Assembly: GCA_949372635.1 (NCBI GenBank)
Contig: CASIAB010000007.1
Coordinates: 62,001 to 126,000 of the forward strand
DNA from: an uncultured Pseudomonadales bacterium
Lineage (GTDB): Bacteria > Pseudomonadota > Gammaproteobacteria > Pseudomonadales > Pseudohongiellaceae
Direction of reading: 5' to 3'
Length of the DNA: 64,000 nucleotides
The notes under the pieces were generated by a model. It was not told the DNA's origin. It searched no databases and saw only the letters and a program-made list of their open reading frames with translations. A program made the position numbers and the translations under genes. Below are positions 19,441 through 29,104 of this stretch, in pieces. Numbering within the stretch: position 1 is the stretch's first letter; the number at the start of each line of letters is the position of its first letter.

Positions 19441-19939
19441 CTGGCACTTCCGCAGAGATAGTGAGCCGAGTTGGGTCACTGCTGGATATGATAAGGAAAT
19501 AGCCAATGGACAGCACGCCAAGGCTCAAACCGACAACTACCCCCGCATCCAAGATCCCGCGCCAAGGCTGCGGCATACTGCGCGCAATAAGTATGAAAGA
19601 GATGATCATAGTGGTCAGCGCGAAGGAAACAATCTTTCGCCTACGAGTCGCATAGACATATCCCATGCAGAAAAGTGGCGCAAGCAGCACATGCAATGGT
19701 CGCGGGTTGTTGGCAAGATAACGGGCTCGAACGACCACTCTGGGCGCGAAGCCCAGATGAAACCCCTTATAACCTTCCGCATAGGCCATGTAGACTACGC
19801 TGAAAACCAAGGTTAACCAGTGGACCATGCTCATAGACGAGTTTTCTAGCTCAAGCGCCATAGGTGCAAGCCTAAATATCGCAAATATCAGCAGTAATAA
19901 GACCCCGCCAATACCCCATGCCATTCCAAATACTTTCAA
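19430..19939 (-). CDS. Conserved-looking integral membrane protein
   Basis: 169-residue protein with about four hydrophobic segments: GIGGVLLLLIFAIFRL, WLTLVFSVVYMAY, LLAPLFCMGYVYA plus ALTTMIISFILIA, and VVVGLSLGVLSIGYFLI. The charged loop AEGYKGFHLGFAPRVVVRAR sits between helices 2 and 3 and looks like a family signature, but I cannot name the family. It heads the minus-strand operon with the two GT2 genes, so a link with surface-polysaccharide assembly is possible by context only. Confidence 0.7.
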   Translation of the reverse strand: MKVFGMAWGIGGVLLLLIFAIFRLAPMALELENSSMSMVHWLTLVFSVVYMAYAEGYKGFHLGFAPRVVVRARYLANNPRPLHVLLAPLFCMGYVYATRRRKIVSFALTTMIISFILIARSMPQPWRGILDAGVVVGLSLGVLSIGYFLIISSSDPTRLTISAEVPGDS

Positions 19940-20182
19940 TTTAATTCACCGCCTAGATACGATTCGCCATTATAGCGGCTTTGCTGCAGAATCTGAAAAA
20001 TCTTTCTAGTGTACCTCTAAACAATTCCAAGGCACTCTACGGTCTCTTGGGACTTGCCGCAGGTTTGGAACATCGCTTCTACAGATAAAGTGAGATATTA
20101 TTTCGCCCTGTTATCAGCGGCTACAATCCACTGGGATTAATTAGCCGCCTCCTCCGCTTCAGCTCACTACAGGATAGACCGA

Positions 20183-21136
20183 ATGGGTGTAAAACTTGGT
20201 GTAGTGATGGATCCCATCGAATCCATCACTGTTAAGAAAGACACGACTCTGGCTATGTTATTGGCTGCACAAAAGCGTGGCTGGGTGATTCACTATATGT
20301 TGCAGTCCGACATGTATCTTGATCAGGGCCAAGCCCGAGCGACAATTCAAAACCTCTCGGTTAAAGATGACGAGAAGGATTGGTTCAGCCTAGGCAGCAA
20401 GACCGATACCGCCTTATCGGAACTAGATGTCGTTCTCATGCGCAAAGATCCTCCATTCGACATGGATTATATCTATTCAACTTATCTTTTAGAGCAGGCG
20501 CAATGTGAAGGGGTAATGGTAGTCAACGATCCACAAAGCCTGCGTGACTGTAACGAGAAGTTGTTTGCCACTCAATTTCCACAATGCTGTCCACCACTGA
20601 TCGTCGCCTCTTCACAAGAAAAGCTAAAGACATTTCACAAACAGCACAAAGACGTAATATATAAGCCACTAGATGGCATGGGTGGCGCATCAATATTTCG
20701 AGTAAAAGCTGGCGACTCCAACCTAAGCGTCGTCATAGAGACCCTAACCGATAACGGCCGACTACAAATTATGGCACAGAAGTTCATTCCCGATATCGTG
20801 AACGGTGACAAGCGCATCCTAATGATCGACGGCGAGCCTGTAGACTACGCGCTCGCCAGAATTCCTGCTTCCGGGGAGACCAGAGGAAATCTGGCGGCCG
20901 GTGGCAGCGGCGTAGCGCAGGAACTGACCAAGAAGGATCGCTGGATTTGTGAACAGATCGGTCCTGTTCTTCGAGAAAAGGGCCTAATCTTTGTAGGACT
21001 CGATGTGATAGGTGACTATCTAACTGAGATCAATGTCACCAGCCCAACTTGCATACGCGAGATAGACAAGGCGTTTAGTCTCGATATAGCTGGCGACTTG
21101 ATAGACTGTATTCAGGCGAAACTAAACGCCTCCTGA
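20183..21136 (+). CDS. gshB: Glutathione synthetase
   Basis: ATP-grasp enzyme that joins gamma-glutamylcysteine to glycine. 317 residues, the family length. The N-terminus KLGVVMDPIESITVKKDTTL is characteristic. Later motifs are VLMRKDPPFDMDYIYSTYLLE, the ATP-grasp loop YKPLDGMGGASIF, ARIPASGETRGNLAAGG, and GLDVIGDYLTEINVTSPT near the C-terminus. It heads the gshB-tonB-yqgE-ruvX series. In Pseudomonas a pilGHIJK cluster lies on its other side; here that side holds the glycosyltransferase island. Confidence 0.97.
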   Translation: MGVKLGVVMDPIESITVKKDTTLAMLLAAQKRGWVIHYMLQSDMYLDQGQARATIQNLSVKDDEKDWFSLGSKTDTALSELDVVLMRKDPPFDMDYIYSTYLLEQAQCEGVMVVNDPQSLRDCNEKLFATQFPQCCPPLIVASSQEKLKTFHKQHKDVIYKPLDGMGGASIFRVKAGDSNLSVVIETLTDNGRLQIMAQKFIPDIVNGDKRILMIDGEPVDYALARIPASGETRGNLAAGGSGVAQELTKKDRWICEQIGPVLREKGLIFVGLDVIGDYLTEINVTSPTCIREIDKAFSLDIAGDLIDCIQAKLNAS

Positions 21137-21167
21137 TGTCAGCAGAAGGCCTCAATGGGGCGGATCC

Positions 21168-22043
21168 GTGTTAACAAGCGATAAAGACCTTTCTACAGAG
21201 CGTTTCGGTTTTACTGTATTTCTCTCGACTTGTGTTCATGCAATCATAATTCTGGGTGTCGGTTTTACCTATCTTGAAGAATTGAATAGCGAGCCCGCAC
21301 TCGAAATTACCATGGCACAGTACAGGAGTGAATTCGCTCCAGACAAGGCTGATTTTCTGGCACAGGAAAATCAAATCGGTAGTGGCACACTCGATAGCGC
21401 TGCCGCACCTAGCACTCCCTTTAAGTCCCACTTCAATGATGAAGTGATTCAAGAAGTCGTACCCATTCCGCAGGCGCCAGAGATTATAAACGAAATAGAA
21501 GTGCGAGACGCTGCTATAATTTCTTCAGTTCAGAATGAGCAGCAGGTACAACAACAGTATGACAAGCTCGAACACAAGAACGATAAACCTCTCTCCGACG
21601 AATCTACCCCAGACGATCTAAGACTTGCTATTGCGAGTCTACAAGCGCAGCTCGATCTACAAAGTCAGGCCTATGCCAAGCGACCAAGGAGGTACACCAT
21701 CTCTTCCGCTTCGACAAAAAAAAGCCATGACGCACTCTATTTAAACAACTGGCGAAGAAGAATCGAAGCAGTTGGTAATATAAATTATCCACTTGCAGCG
21801 AGGCAGCAACAGCTCTACGGTAGTCTCAGGATGCTAGTAGCGTTGTTTCCAAATGGCGAAGTCTCAAAAATTCAAATATTACAGCCATCGGGACATAGTC
21901 TGCTAGATCAGGCTGCGGTACAGATCGTCAACATGGCTGCGCCATTCGATCCTTTCCCGGAGGCAATGCGTGCCGAAGCTGATATACTGGAGATTATACG
22001 AACGTGGCGCTTCCACGAGGGAAATGCATTAACCAGTTTCTAG
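21168..22043 (+). CDS. TonB-family energy transducer
   Basis: 291-residue TonB-like protein. It has a GTG start, one N-terminal membrane anchor (FTVFLSTCVHAIIILGVGF) and a long periplasmic linker that is Gln/Asp/Glu-rich rather than Pro-rich. A C-terminal TonB domain (about 195-285) carries NWRRRIEAVGNINYPLAARQ, LRMLVALFPNGEVSKIQI and AAPFDPFPEAMR. Such proteins couple the inner-membrane proton gradient to outer-membrane receptors, but this orphan copy next to yqgE/ruvX has no local ExbB/ExbD. The position matches the tonB-like gene between gshB and yqgE in pseudomonads. Confidence 0.88.
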   Translation: MLTSDKDLSTERFGFTVFLSTCVHAIIILGVGFTYLEELNSEPALEITMAQYRSEFAPDKADFLAQENQIGSGTLDSAAAPSTPFKSHFNDEVIQEVVPIPQAPEIINEIEVRDAAIISSVQNEQQVQQQYDKLEHKNDKPLSDESTPDDLRLAIASLQAQLDLQSQAYAKRPRRYTISSASTKKSHDALYLNNWRRRIEAVGNINYPLAARQQQLYGSLRMLVALFPNGEVSKIQILQPSGHSLLDQAAVQIVNMAAPFDPFPEAMRAEADILEIIRTWRFHEGNALTSF

Positions 22044-22118
22044 AGCGCCTCTGAATAAGTTAATGGCGTCTCAGAATTTTTCTATTCATAGAACTATCAC
22101 TCACGACCATTCAGAGCA

Positions 22119-22697
22119 ATGACAGATATCAATAGCCCAAGTTACCTAGAGAATCAGTTCCTGATCGCGATGCCGCAGATGGAAGATTCCTATTTCGCCA
22201 ACACCGTAACCTATCTTTGGAAGCACAACGGTGATGGCGCACTGGGTATCGTCATCAATAAGCCCTTGGAAGCCAGTGTTGCCGACATATTCGACGAATT
22301 GGAAATCGAGTGCAGCATCAAACAAGGCGCCTTTCGAAACGAGGCTGTGCTAGCCGGCGGGCCCGTGGAACGAGACAAGGGCTTCATCATTCATGATGCC
22401 CCAAAGAACTGGGAATCATCTATATCGGTAACTGAAGAGATCAGTATCTGTACGTCTAAGTCTATCCTCGAAGACATAGCGAGCGGCAACGGGCCAGAGA
22501 AATACCTTATCGCACTGGGATGCGCGGGCTGGGAAGCAGGCCAACTGGAACGCGAGATCATTACAAATGCCTGGCTCACCGTACCTGCAGACTCTGCGCT
22601 GATATTCTCAAGCGATTATGAAAACAAACCACAGCGCGCAGCTTCACTTCTAGGCGTCAATTTAGAGCAGCTCGCTCCAAAAGCTGGCCACTCCTAA
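22119..22697 (+). CDS. yqgE: YqgE/AlgH family protein (UPF0301)
   Basis: 192-residue YqgE/AlgH protein. The family opening LENQFLIAMPQMEDSYFANT is present. So are GALGIVINKPLE, AVLAGGPVERDKGFIIH and the block LIALGCAGWEAGQLEREI. The function is not established; in Pseudomonas AlgH has been linked to alginate regulation. It is followed 12 bp later by ruvX, its conserved partner. Confidence 0.95.
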   Translation: MTDINSPSYLENQFLIAMPQMEDSYFANTVTYLWKHNGDGALGIVINKPLEASVADIFDELEIECSIKQGAFRNEAVLAGGPVERDKGFIIHDAPKNWESSISVTEEISICTSKSILEDIASGNGPEKYLIALGCAGWEAGQLEREIITNAWLTVPADSALIFSSDYENKPQRAASLLGVNLEQLAPKAGHS

Positions 22698-22709
22698 CCT
22701 GATTTATTC

Positions 22710-23171
22710 GTGATAATCCACAGCTTCCCCAATAATGACAAACCAGTTTCCGCTCTCGGATTTGACTACGGTACGCAGCGCATCGGCGTGGCATTTGGTC
22801 AGAGCCTTACAGGAACGGCTCAACGGGTTTGTGTGCTTAAGGCTAGAGATGGCATTCCGGACTGGGATCAGATAGAAGCTTTAATAGACGAATGGAAACC
22901 TAACCTCTTTGTAGTAGGTATCCCCTATAACCTCGATGGCAGCGAGAGTGAACTCATGGTTCGTGCCATTAAGTTTGCAAACCGTTTGAACGGTCGCTTC
23001 CACAAACCCAGCTACTCAATGGATGAGCGTCTCTCTTCAGTTGAAGCCGCGGAACTAGCCGTCGAAGAAAACAGTGGCGCAAAAAAAAGAGCCGCTATAG
23101 ATGATATGGCGGCTCAGATTATTCTAGAAAACTGGTTTTCAGAATTGGCTGCCAGCAAAAAACTTAGATAG
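22710..23171 (+). CDS. ruvX: Putative Holliday junction resolvase / pre-16S rRNA nuclease
   Basis: 153-residue RNase H-fold nuclease of the YqgF family, which acts in pre-16S rRNA 5'-end maturation. It uses a GTG start 12 bp after yqgE. Motifs are LGFDYGTQRIGVAFGQ with the first acidic residue, VVGIPYNLDGSES, and MDERLSSVEA with the further acidic pair. IDDMAAQIILENWF supplies the last one. The gene order yqgE-ruvX is conserved. The pyrR/pyrB genes that often follow are absent here. Confidence 0.95.
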   Translation: MIIHSFPNNDKPVSALGFDYGTQRIGVAFGQSLTGTAQRVCVLKARDGIPDWDQIEALIDEWKPNLFVVGIPYNLDGSESELMVRAIKFANRLNGRFHKPSYSMDERLSSVEAAELAVEENSGAKKRAAIDDMAAQIILENWFSELAASKKLR

Positions 23172-23191
23172 CCTACTATTTTAATTCTACC

Positions 23192-24225
23192 CTAAAACGA
23201 ATCAGGCATCTTTTCCTTCATTTTCACTGCTTCTCTGCTTATCATGCCTTTCGACAACAGATCTTTCAGAAATTGATCTAGAGTCTGCATTCCTACACTG
23301 GCACCTGCTTGTATCGCTTAATACATCTGCGACCCCTGTCCTCGCGAATCAAGTTACGGATTGCCGATGTTCCCATCATGATTTCATGTGCGGCAACTTG
23401 ACCGCCGCCCGGTTTCTTCAAAAAAATTTGCGAAATAATTGACTGTAGTAATTCCGATGACATAGATCTTACCATATCTTTTTCTGCTGCTGGGAGTACA
23501 TCGATAACCCTGTCGATCGTTCTCACTGTAGAGCTTGTATGCCGAGTACCAAAAACTAAATGACCCGTTTCAACAACAGTAAATGCACGCCGAATCGTTT
23601 CCAAATTTCATAGCACAACAATAAGAATAATGTCGGGGTCTTCACGAAATGCGGAGCCTAATGCTTTTTTAAAGCCATGTGTATCTCTATGAACTTCGCG
23701 TTGGTTCACCCGGCATTTTTAGCTCTGATGAGAAAATTCTATCTGATCCTCAAAGGTGAGAATATGCTTGTACTTAGTCTCATTGATATAATCAACTATT
23801 GCTGCCAGCGTCGTACTTTTAACTAAACCTGTCAGCCCGATTACTACTACCGACCCTCGAGGCACATCGGCAATCTTCCTGAAGATTTAACCCATGCCTA
23901 ATTGCTCCATGGTCAAAACCCTAGAGGGGATAGTAGGAAAAACTATAGCGGAACCACGATTCTGGATAACGGCATTTATCCTAAAGCGGGCAAGATTTGG
24001 AATTTCAAACGAGAAGTCGGTTTCTAGAAACTCTTCATAATTTTTTCGCTACTTATTATTAATGATTTCATAAATAAGCGAGTGAATTTCTTTGTGATCC
24101 ATTTACGCCACATTGATTCGACGGATGTCGCCATCAACATGAAGGAATGGCGGTATGCCACCCGTGATGTGTAAATCCGAAGCACCTTGCTTTATGCTGA
24201 ACCCAAGTAATTCTGCAATATCCAT
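23192..24225 (-). pseudogene. pilT: pilT (twitching-motility ATPase), heavily degraded
   Basis: Read on the minus strand from ATG 24225, this 1034-bp stretch follows PilT end to end: MDIAELLGFSIKQGASDLHI, FLETDFSFEIPNLARFRINA, the Walker A region (GLTGLVKSTTLAAIVDYINE, where normal PilT has GPTGSGKST), NQREVHRD, ETGHLVFGTRHTSS, VAAHEIMMGTSAIRNLIRED and GMQTLDQFLKDLLSKG. At least five in-frame stops interrupt it, for example one in the KQRK block before the EFLETDFS block and one after GMG. A frameshift near 23310 separates the C-terminal 35 codons. The longest surviving frame is 103 codons (23293-23604). The place between ruvX and yggS matches that of pilT in Pseudomonas. pilU is not found next to it. 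Confidence 0.9.
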
Positions 24226-24428
24226 TTGTCTTCATTACCGCTTTTTACAGTTTTTCTAGTGCTCAGCAGGTCCTCGAGCGTTAACTTCTTACTCCAGTCG
24301 CTTGAATCAGTCTTTTTATTAACAACTCAGAGCCCTGATACCACTAGCCAATTATCATAAGCTCCCTTATAGTACCTGCTCTGTAGCGAATACCCCATAC
24401 TCGGCTAGCGCATAATTCCAATCAAAAC

Positions 24429-25112
24429 GTGATCACCATAGCAAAAAATATTAAACAGCTAAGCGACCGAATACAACGGCTTGAACACCAATATGAGCGT
24501 AGCGAAGCAAGTGTGAAGTTGCTGGCCGTCAGCAAGCGGCATCCGGTAGAGAGCATTATTGCGGCCAATAAGGCTGGCATTGAAGACTTCGGTGAAAATT
24601 ATCTGCAAGAAGCGCTAGATAAGATCCAGCGTTTGTCTTCATTACGCGTGAACTGGCACTTTATAGGGCCTATTCAGTCTAATAAAACCAAAGCTATAGC
24701 CGAGAATTTCCAATGGGTGCACAGCATTGATCGCTTAAAGATTGCACAGCGTTTAAACGATCAAAGAGAACCCTCTGCAACGAAGCTAAATGTCTGCGTG
24801 CAAGTAAAGATTTCACAAGAAATGAACAAATCCGGCGTAGAATTAGGTGAAGCCGAGGCTCTCTGTGACAGCATAGAGGCACTGCCGAACCTACATTTAC
24901 GCGGTCTGATGGCGATACCTGCAGCTGAACCCGATCCTCACTCACAGCGAATGGCCTTTCGAGCATTAGCGCAAGAATACTTTCGACTAAAGCCACGCTA
25001 TACGCAGTTGGACACGCTATCGATGGGTATGAGCAATGATTTTGAGGCCGCTATTGCCGAGGGCTCAACACTCATTAGAATCGGTACTGGCATATTCGGC
25101 CCTCGCAGCTAG
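24429..25112 (+). CDS. yggS: YggS family PLP homeostasis protein
   Basis: 227-residue PLP-binding protein without known enzymatic activity that buffers pyridoxal phosphate. The start is GTG at 24429. The PLP lysine lies in VKLLAVSKRHPVESI. FGENYLQEALDKI, NWHFIGPIQSNKTKAIAENF, HSIDRLKIAQRLN, LRGLMAIP and LSMGMSNDFEAAIAEGSTLI follow in family order. It is divergent from the dead pilT gene and stands 253 bp before proC. Confidence 0.95.
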   Translation: MITIAKNIKQLSDRIQRLEHQYERSEASVKLLAVSKRHPVESIIAANKAGIEDFGENYLQEALDKIQRLSSLRVNWHFIGPIQSNKTKAIAENFQWVHSIDRLKIAQRLNDQREPSATKLNVCVQVKISQEMNKSGVELGEAEALCDSIEALPNLHLRGLMAIPAAEPDPHSQRMAFRALAQEYFRLKPRYTQLDTLSMGMSNDFEAAIAEGSTLIRIGTGIFGPRS

Positions 25113-25365
25113 CTCAGCAACCTACGGCGCTCCTAGGGCCAAGCAACCTGGTTATCTGGGCTTCTTTAAATAAACAAAGTCGACCGAAAAAATGCCCGAA
25201 AATAGCAGCTTCCTTGTGGAAATTTTAGTGACATATGAAACAAAGTGATTTAAATCCGTATTCAGATGCATTATTCAGGGTCGACTAAATACGTTAGAAT
25301 AAGAGGCTGTTCTATAGTGACTTCCGAAGCAGCAATAGCATTCGGAACCCGGCCAGGGAGAAATT

Positions 25366-26190
25366 TTGAAAAGTACTACAATTGGTTTTATTGGCGCCGG
25401 AAATATGGCCAATGGCCTTATTCGCGGCCTTATCACCAAAGGCACTAAGCCTGAAAATATCTGGGCCAGTGACTCGGACGATAGTAAACTTCAGTTGCTC
25501 GCCCAAGACTGCGGAATACAGACAGGCAAGAATACAGACATAGCGAGGAGCGCCAGTTTGATCGTGCTGGCCGTTAAGCCACAAGCGATGAGAGATGCCT
25601 GTAAGGCATTGGCGGCGGATATAGGCGATCGTAAGGTGCTACTGGTATCGATAGCCGCAGGCATTACCACTTCTCACTTAGAGAGCTGGTTTGGTGAATA
25701 TGCGGCTATCGTACGCTGCATGCCTAATACACCAGCTCTTGTCGGCATGGGTGCAAGCGGACTATTTGCGAACGCTAAGGTTACCAAAGAACAAAAGCAA
25801 CTCGCCCAAGAGGTTATTAGTACTGTGGGCTTCGCCACTTGGGTTGATGCCGATTCAGATATCGATATTGTTACCGCAATTTCCGGTAGTGGGCCAGCCT
25901 ACTTTTTCCTGTTTATGGAAGCCATGCAAGCAACAGCGAAGGAAATGGGATTGAGCGAGGATTTGGCACGAGCACTCACCTATCATACAGCGGCTGGCGC
26001 GGCCACACTGGCGCAATACAGCGAGGATGACATTGCTACGTTGCGGCGCAACGTCACTTCACCCGGCGGTACTACTGAACAAGCGATTTTGCAATTTGAG
26101 GATGGCGGTCTTCGCGGCTTAGTTGCCAAAGCCCTGAAGGCAGCCAGAACTCGCTCTGCAGAACTGGCCGAAGAAATCGACAGAGCGTAG
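25366..26190 (+). CDS. proC: Pyrroline-5-carboxylate reductase
   Basis: NAD(P)H-dependent last step of proline synthesis, 274 residues. It starts at TTG 25366, with AGGGAGA just upstream, which gives the expected N-terminal Rossmann motif IGFIGAGNMANGLIRGL. Other motifs are VLAVKPQAM, RCMPNTPALVGMGASGL and TAISGSGPAYFFLFMEAM, and the C-terminal signature RRNVTSPGGTTEQAI. Part of the conserved yggS-proC-yggT order. Confidence 0.96.
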   Translation: MKSTTIGFIGAGNMANGLIRGLITKGTKPENIWASDSDDSKLQLLAQDCGIQTGKNTDIARSASLIVLAVKPQAMRDACKALAADIGDRKVLLVSIAAGITTSHLESWFGEYAAIVRCMPNTPALVGMGASGLFANAKVTKEQKQLAQEVISTVGFATWVDADSDIDIVTAISGSGPAYFFLFMEAMQATAKEMGLSEDLARALTYHTAAGAATLAQYSEDDIATLRRNVTSPGGTTEQAILQFEDGGLRGLVAKALKAARTRSAELAEEIDRA

Positions 26191-26274
26191 TGCTCTTTAG
26201 TCGCTTATTTTATATGGAACAACTGTTCCTTATCTAATGATCAATGATTTTTAAAATATTTGGATAGCAATATT

Positions 26275-26868
26275 ATGGGAAGCTCTGCAGCATTAATTTT
26301 TAGCACGGTTACTGGGATCTATCTATTTTCCGTATTGCTTCGATTTTTGCTTCAAGTCGCTAAAGCTGATTTCTATAATCCGGTTTCGCAGGCCGTAATA
26401 AAAATTACTGACCCAATGATTCGAATTCTTCGGACGGTTATTCCTGGCTACAAGGGTATAGATGTTTCTTCGCTCGTATTAGCTTTCGTCATAGAAGCTG
26501 TTGCAATCTGTACGCTAATTATTCTCTATGGAGAGAACATCTCAAATATTGGCTACACGAATATAGTTACCTGGGCATTCGCAGGCGTATTACTGATTAT
26601 AATAAAAATTTATTATTATGCTATATTGGCATCTATTATCATGTCGTTTGTTATGATGTTTTCGGGCAGCACGAATCCTCATCCACTATTGCTACTAGTT
26701 TGGCAACTGACTGAACCTGTTATGGCACCGGTTCGGAAAATGATTCCTTCTATGGGCGGATTGGACTTTTCACCTATCTTTATTTTCGTCGCCATCCAAA
26801 TTATTCAAAACTTTATACTCACTACTTTCGGCGTCGGCCCGTACGCGGCGGTTATAATAGGGATATAG
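26275..26868 (+). CDS. yggT: YggT family membrane protein
   Basis: Integral membrane protein of 197 residues made of two YggT repeats. Each has a hydrophobic helix followed by an amphipathic segment: LLRFLLQVAKADFYNPVSQA and DPMIRILRTVIPGYKGIDVS in the first, NPHPLLLLVWQLTEPVMAPV and RKMIPSMGGLDFSPIFIFV in the second. The function is unclear; relatives have been tied to osmotic stress and septum or thylakoid organisation. The ATG at 26275 is preferred over the TTG five codons upstream. A GGAACAACTGTTCC dyad lies at about 26216-26229, upstream of the gene. Confidence 0.9.
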   Translation: MGSSAALIFSTVTGIYLFSVLLRFLLQVAKADFYNPVSQAVIKITDPMIRILRTVIPGYKGIDVSSLVLAFVIEAVAICTLIILYGENISNIGYTNIVTWAFAGVLLIIIKIYYYAILASIIMSFVMMFSGSTNPHPLLLLVWQLTEPVMAPVRKMIPSMGGLDFSPIFIFVAIQIIQNFILTTFGVGPYAAVIIGI

Positions 26869-26908
26869 AACATCGCCTCAATATTTAGCTGAGTCGAAAT
26901 ATTGTTAT

Positions 26909-27247
26909 GTGCTCTTGCTATGTACTATCTTTCGGCAAAAAAACGTCTTATACCTGAACTGCAGCGTTCAGCCCAAAGCCAACGTAGACCGAATAGTTGG
27001 GCCATTGGGCGAACATCTGAAAATTCAAATCTCCACCGCACCATTTAATGGAAAAGCAAACAAACAACTAATACGATTTTTTGCAAAAATATTTCATACC
27101 AAACAGACTGCTATTACTATAGTAAGCGGGCTAACGGAACGACATAAAGGAGTGTGCATCAAGGAATTCCTGTCTATTCCCTGGTCTAAAAACACCCAAG
27201 GGCGCGCTTTCCTGAGAGAGCTTAGTACAGAGTTAGCTAATAGCTAG
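26909..27247 (+). CDS. yggU: DUF167 family protein (YggU)
   Basis: Small DUF167 protein (112 residues). The core is intact: [27 protein letters not shown], then [19 protein letters not shown] and [14 protein letters not shown]. The family opening is usually a short MxWxxxxxxxL. Here the frame begins at GTG 26909, with an ATG two bases earlier in another frame and a run of seven A's nearby. The N-terminus is therefore uncertain and may be slightly damaged. The biochemical role is unknown. Confidence 0.85.
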   Translation: MLLLCTIFRQKNVLYLNCSVQPKANVDRIVGPLGEHLKIQISTAPFNGKANKQLIRFFAKIFHTKQTAITIVSGLTERHKGVCIKEFLSIPWSKNTQGRAFLRELSTELANS

Positions 27248-27297
27248 TTAGGAAATATTCAGAAAAAAGGATAGAAAGAGCCGTAAAACCATTTGCA

Positions 27298-28500
27298 ATG
27301 CCAGACTCAATACCCACAGATTCAGTTGGCCTCGTTACACCTCAGGTCTATAAATTCGATGAGCCTCTAACTCTTCGTAGCGGCAAGGTATTGCCCAAGT
27401 ATGAGCTAGTCGTTGAGACTTACGGCAAGCTCAATAATGAAAAGACGAATGCCCTTCTTATCTGTCATGCACTCAGCGGTGATCATCATGCGGCCGGCTA
27501 CCACAGCAAAAATGATAGCAAACCCGGCTGGTGGGACAGCTGTATCGGGCCAGGAAAGGCGATAGATACTAATCTCTTCTACGTAGTTAGCCTGAATAAT
27601 TTCGGCGGATGCGCCGGCAGTACCGGCCCAGCCTCGATCAATCCCGAGACCAACAAGTACTACGGCCCAGATTTTCCTGTCGTCACCGTGCGTGACTGGG
27701 TGAGCAGCCAGCGGCGGCTGATGGATCGAATGGAGATTCCGGAATGGGCGGCTGTTGTAGGGGGCAGCCTAGGAGGCATGCAAGTATTGCGTTGGGCGAT
27801 TAGCTATCCCGGCAAAGTTCGTCATGCAGTCTGCATAGCTGCAGCGCCTAAACTGTCGGCGCAAAATATTGCCTTCAATGAAGTCGCTAGGCATTCGATC
27901 ACTAGCGATCCAGATTTTCATGAAGGGCGCTATCTAGAGAAAGGCACCTATCCGAAGCAAGGCTTAATGCTTGCCCGCATGGTCGGGCACATCACCTATT
28001 TGTCGGACAGCGCAATGCGCTCGAAGTTTGGCAAGTCAGTTTCAAATTTCGAACAGGATACGGCGGAAAATTTCGGCAGAGATCTACGCTCAGGAAAACT
28101 AAACTTTGGACTCGATGTGGATTTTCAAGTAGAGAGCTATCTGCACTATCAAGGAGAACGATTCTCCGAAAACTTCGATGCAAATACCTATTTGTTGATG
28201 ACGAAGGCGCTAGACTACTTCGATCCGACCGTGGATTTCGAAGGCGACTTGTCAAAGGCATTTACCAATAGCGACTGCAAATTTCTACTCATGTCGTTCA
28301 GCACGGATTGGCGATTCCCATCGGAGCGTTCCCGAGAGATAGTATCTGATCTTCTTAAGGCTGGCAGAGAAGTGAGCTATCTCGAGATCGAGGCGGATCA
28401 GGGACATGATGCGTTCTTGCTTCCTATTCCCCGTTATATTGAAGCTCTCTCGGGCTTTCTACAGCGAGTGCATCAGGAGAATGAAAGCGATGCGCCCTGA
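27298..28500 (+). CDS. metX: Homoserine O-acyltransferase MetX
   Basis: Alpha/beta-hydrolase acyltransferase that activates homoserine in methionine synthesis, 400 residues. [21 protein letters not shown] and [16 protein letters not shown] come first. [12 protein letters not shown] carries the nucleophile Ser, [13 protein letters not shown] the Asp and [10 protein letters not shown] the His. metW overlaps its 3' end. In gammaproteobacteria MetX enzymes paired with MetW have been reported to use succinyl-CoA, so the acyl donor may be succinyl- rather than acetyl-CoA. Confidence 0.95.
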   Translation: MPDSIPTDSVGLVTPQVYKFDEPLTLRSGKVLPKYELVVETYGKLNNEKTNALLICHALSGDHHAAGYHSKNDSKPGWWDSCIGPGKAIDTNLFYVVSLNNFGGCAGSTGPASINPETNKYYGPDFPVVTVRDWVSSQRRLMDRMEIPEWAAVVGGSLGGMQVLRWAISYPGKVRHAVCIAAAPKLSAQNIAFNEVARHSITSDPDFHEGRYLEKGTYPKQGLMLARMVGHITYLSDSAMRSKFGKSVSNFEQDTAENFGRDLRSGKLNFGLDVDFQVESYLHYQGERFSENFDANTYLLMTKALDYFDPTVDFEGDLSKAFTNSDCKFLLMSFSTDWRFPSERSREIVSDLLKAGREVSYLEIEADQGHDAFLLPIPRYIEALSGFLQRVHQENESDAP

Positions 28501-29089
28501 TCTGGAAATCATTCAACAGTGGATACAGCCTAACAGTAAGGTGCTCGATCTTGGCTGTGGCGATGGCAGCCTGCTGCATTATCTGCAGACAACTAAGAAT
28601 GTGCACGGCATTGGATTAGAGATCGATGAAACGAATATTCAGCACTGCCTCGATAGAGGAACGAATGTAATCGAGCAAAACTTGGACAAAGGGCTCTCCA
28701 ATTTTCAGTCAGGGAGTTTCGATACTGTCTTATTAGCACAAACGCTGCAGGCGCTCAGCAAGCCAGATCACTTAATCGATGAGATGCTACGCATCGGCAA
28801 GAACGGCATCGTGACATTCCCGAATTTCGGCAACTGGAAGAGCCGCTTGTATCTCGCGAGCCGAGGTCGCATGCCCGTTTCGAAATTCATTCCCCACTCT
28901 TGGTATAACACACCAAATATTCATTTCTGTACTGTAAAGGACTTCGATGCGTTATGCACGGAGAGAGACATTAAGGTGTTAGCTAGAACGGTCGTCGATC
29001 TTGAACATCAGGGTAGTTGGTACATGAGAGCCTGGCCGAATTTCTTGGGTGAGATTGCTATCTACCACATCAGCAAAAACACGGACTAA
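28490..29089 (+). CDS. metW: Methionine biosynthesis protein MetW
   Basis: 199-residue SAM-methyltransferase-fold protein. I start it at ATG 28490 ([12 protein letters not shown], the family N-terminus), 9 bp after AGGAGA and overlapping the metX stop. An ATG at 28481 is also in frame. It has [15 protein letters not shown] (SAM-binding loop), LLAQTLQAL, and the block [20 protein letters not shown] with [18 protein letters not shown]. MetW is needed for MetX activity in organisms carrying the pair. Confidence 0.94.
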   Translation: MRPDLEIIQQWIQPNSKVLDLGCGDGSLLHYLQTTKNVHGIGLEIDETNIQHCLDRGTNVIEQNLDKGLSNFQSGSFDTVLLAQTLQALSKPDHLIDEMLRIGKNGIVTFPNFGNWKSRLYLASRGRMPVSKFIPHSWYNTPNIHFCTVKDFDALCTERDIKVLARTVVDLEHQGSWYMRAWPNFLGEIAIYHISKNTD

Positions 29090-29104
29090 AGGTTTTCTAA
29101 AAGA

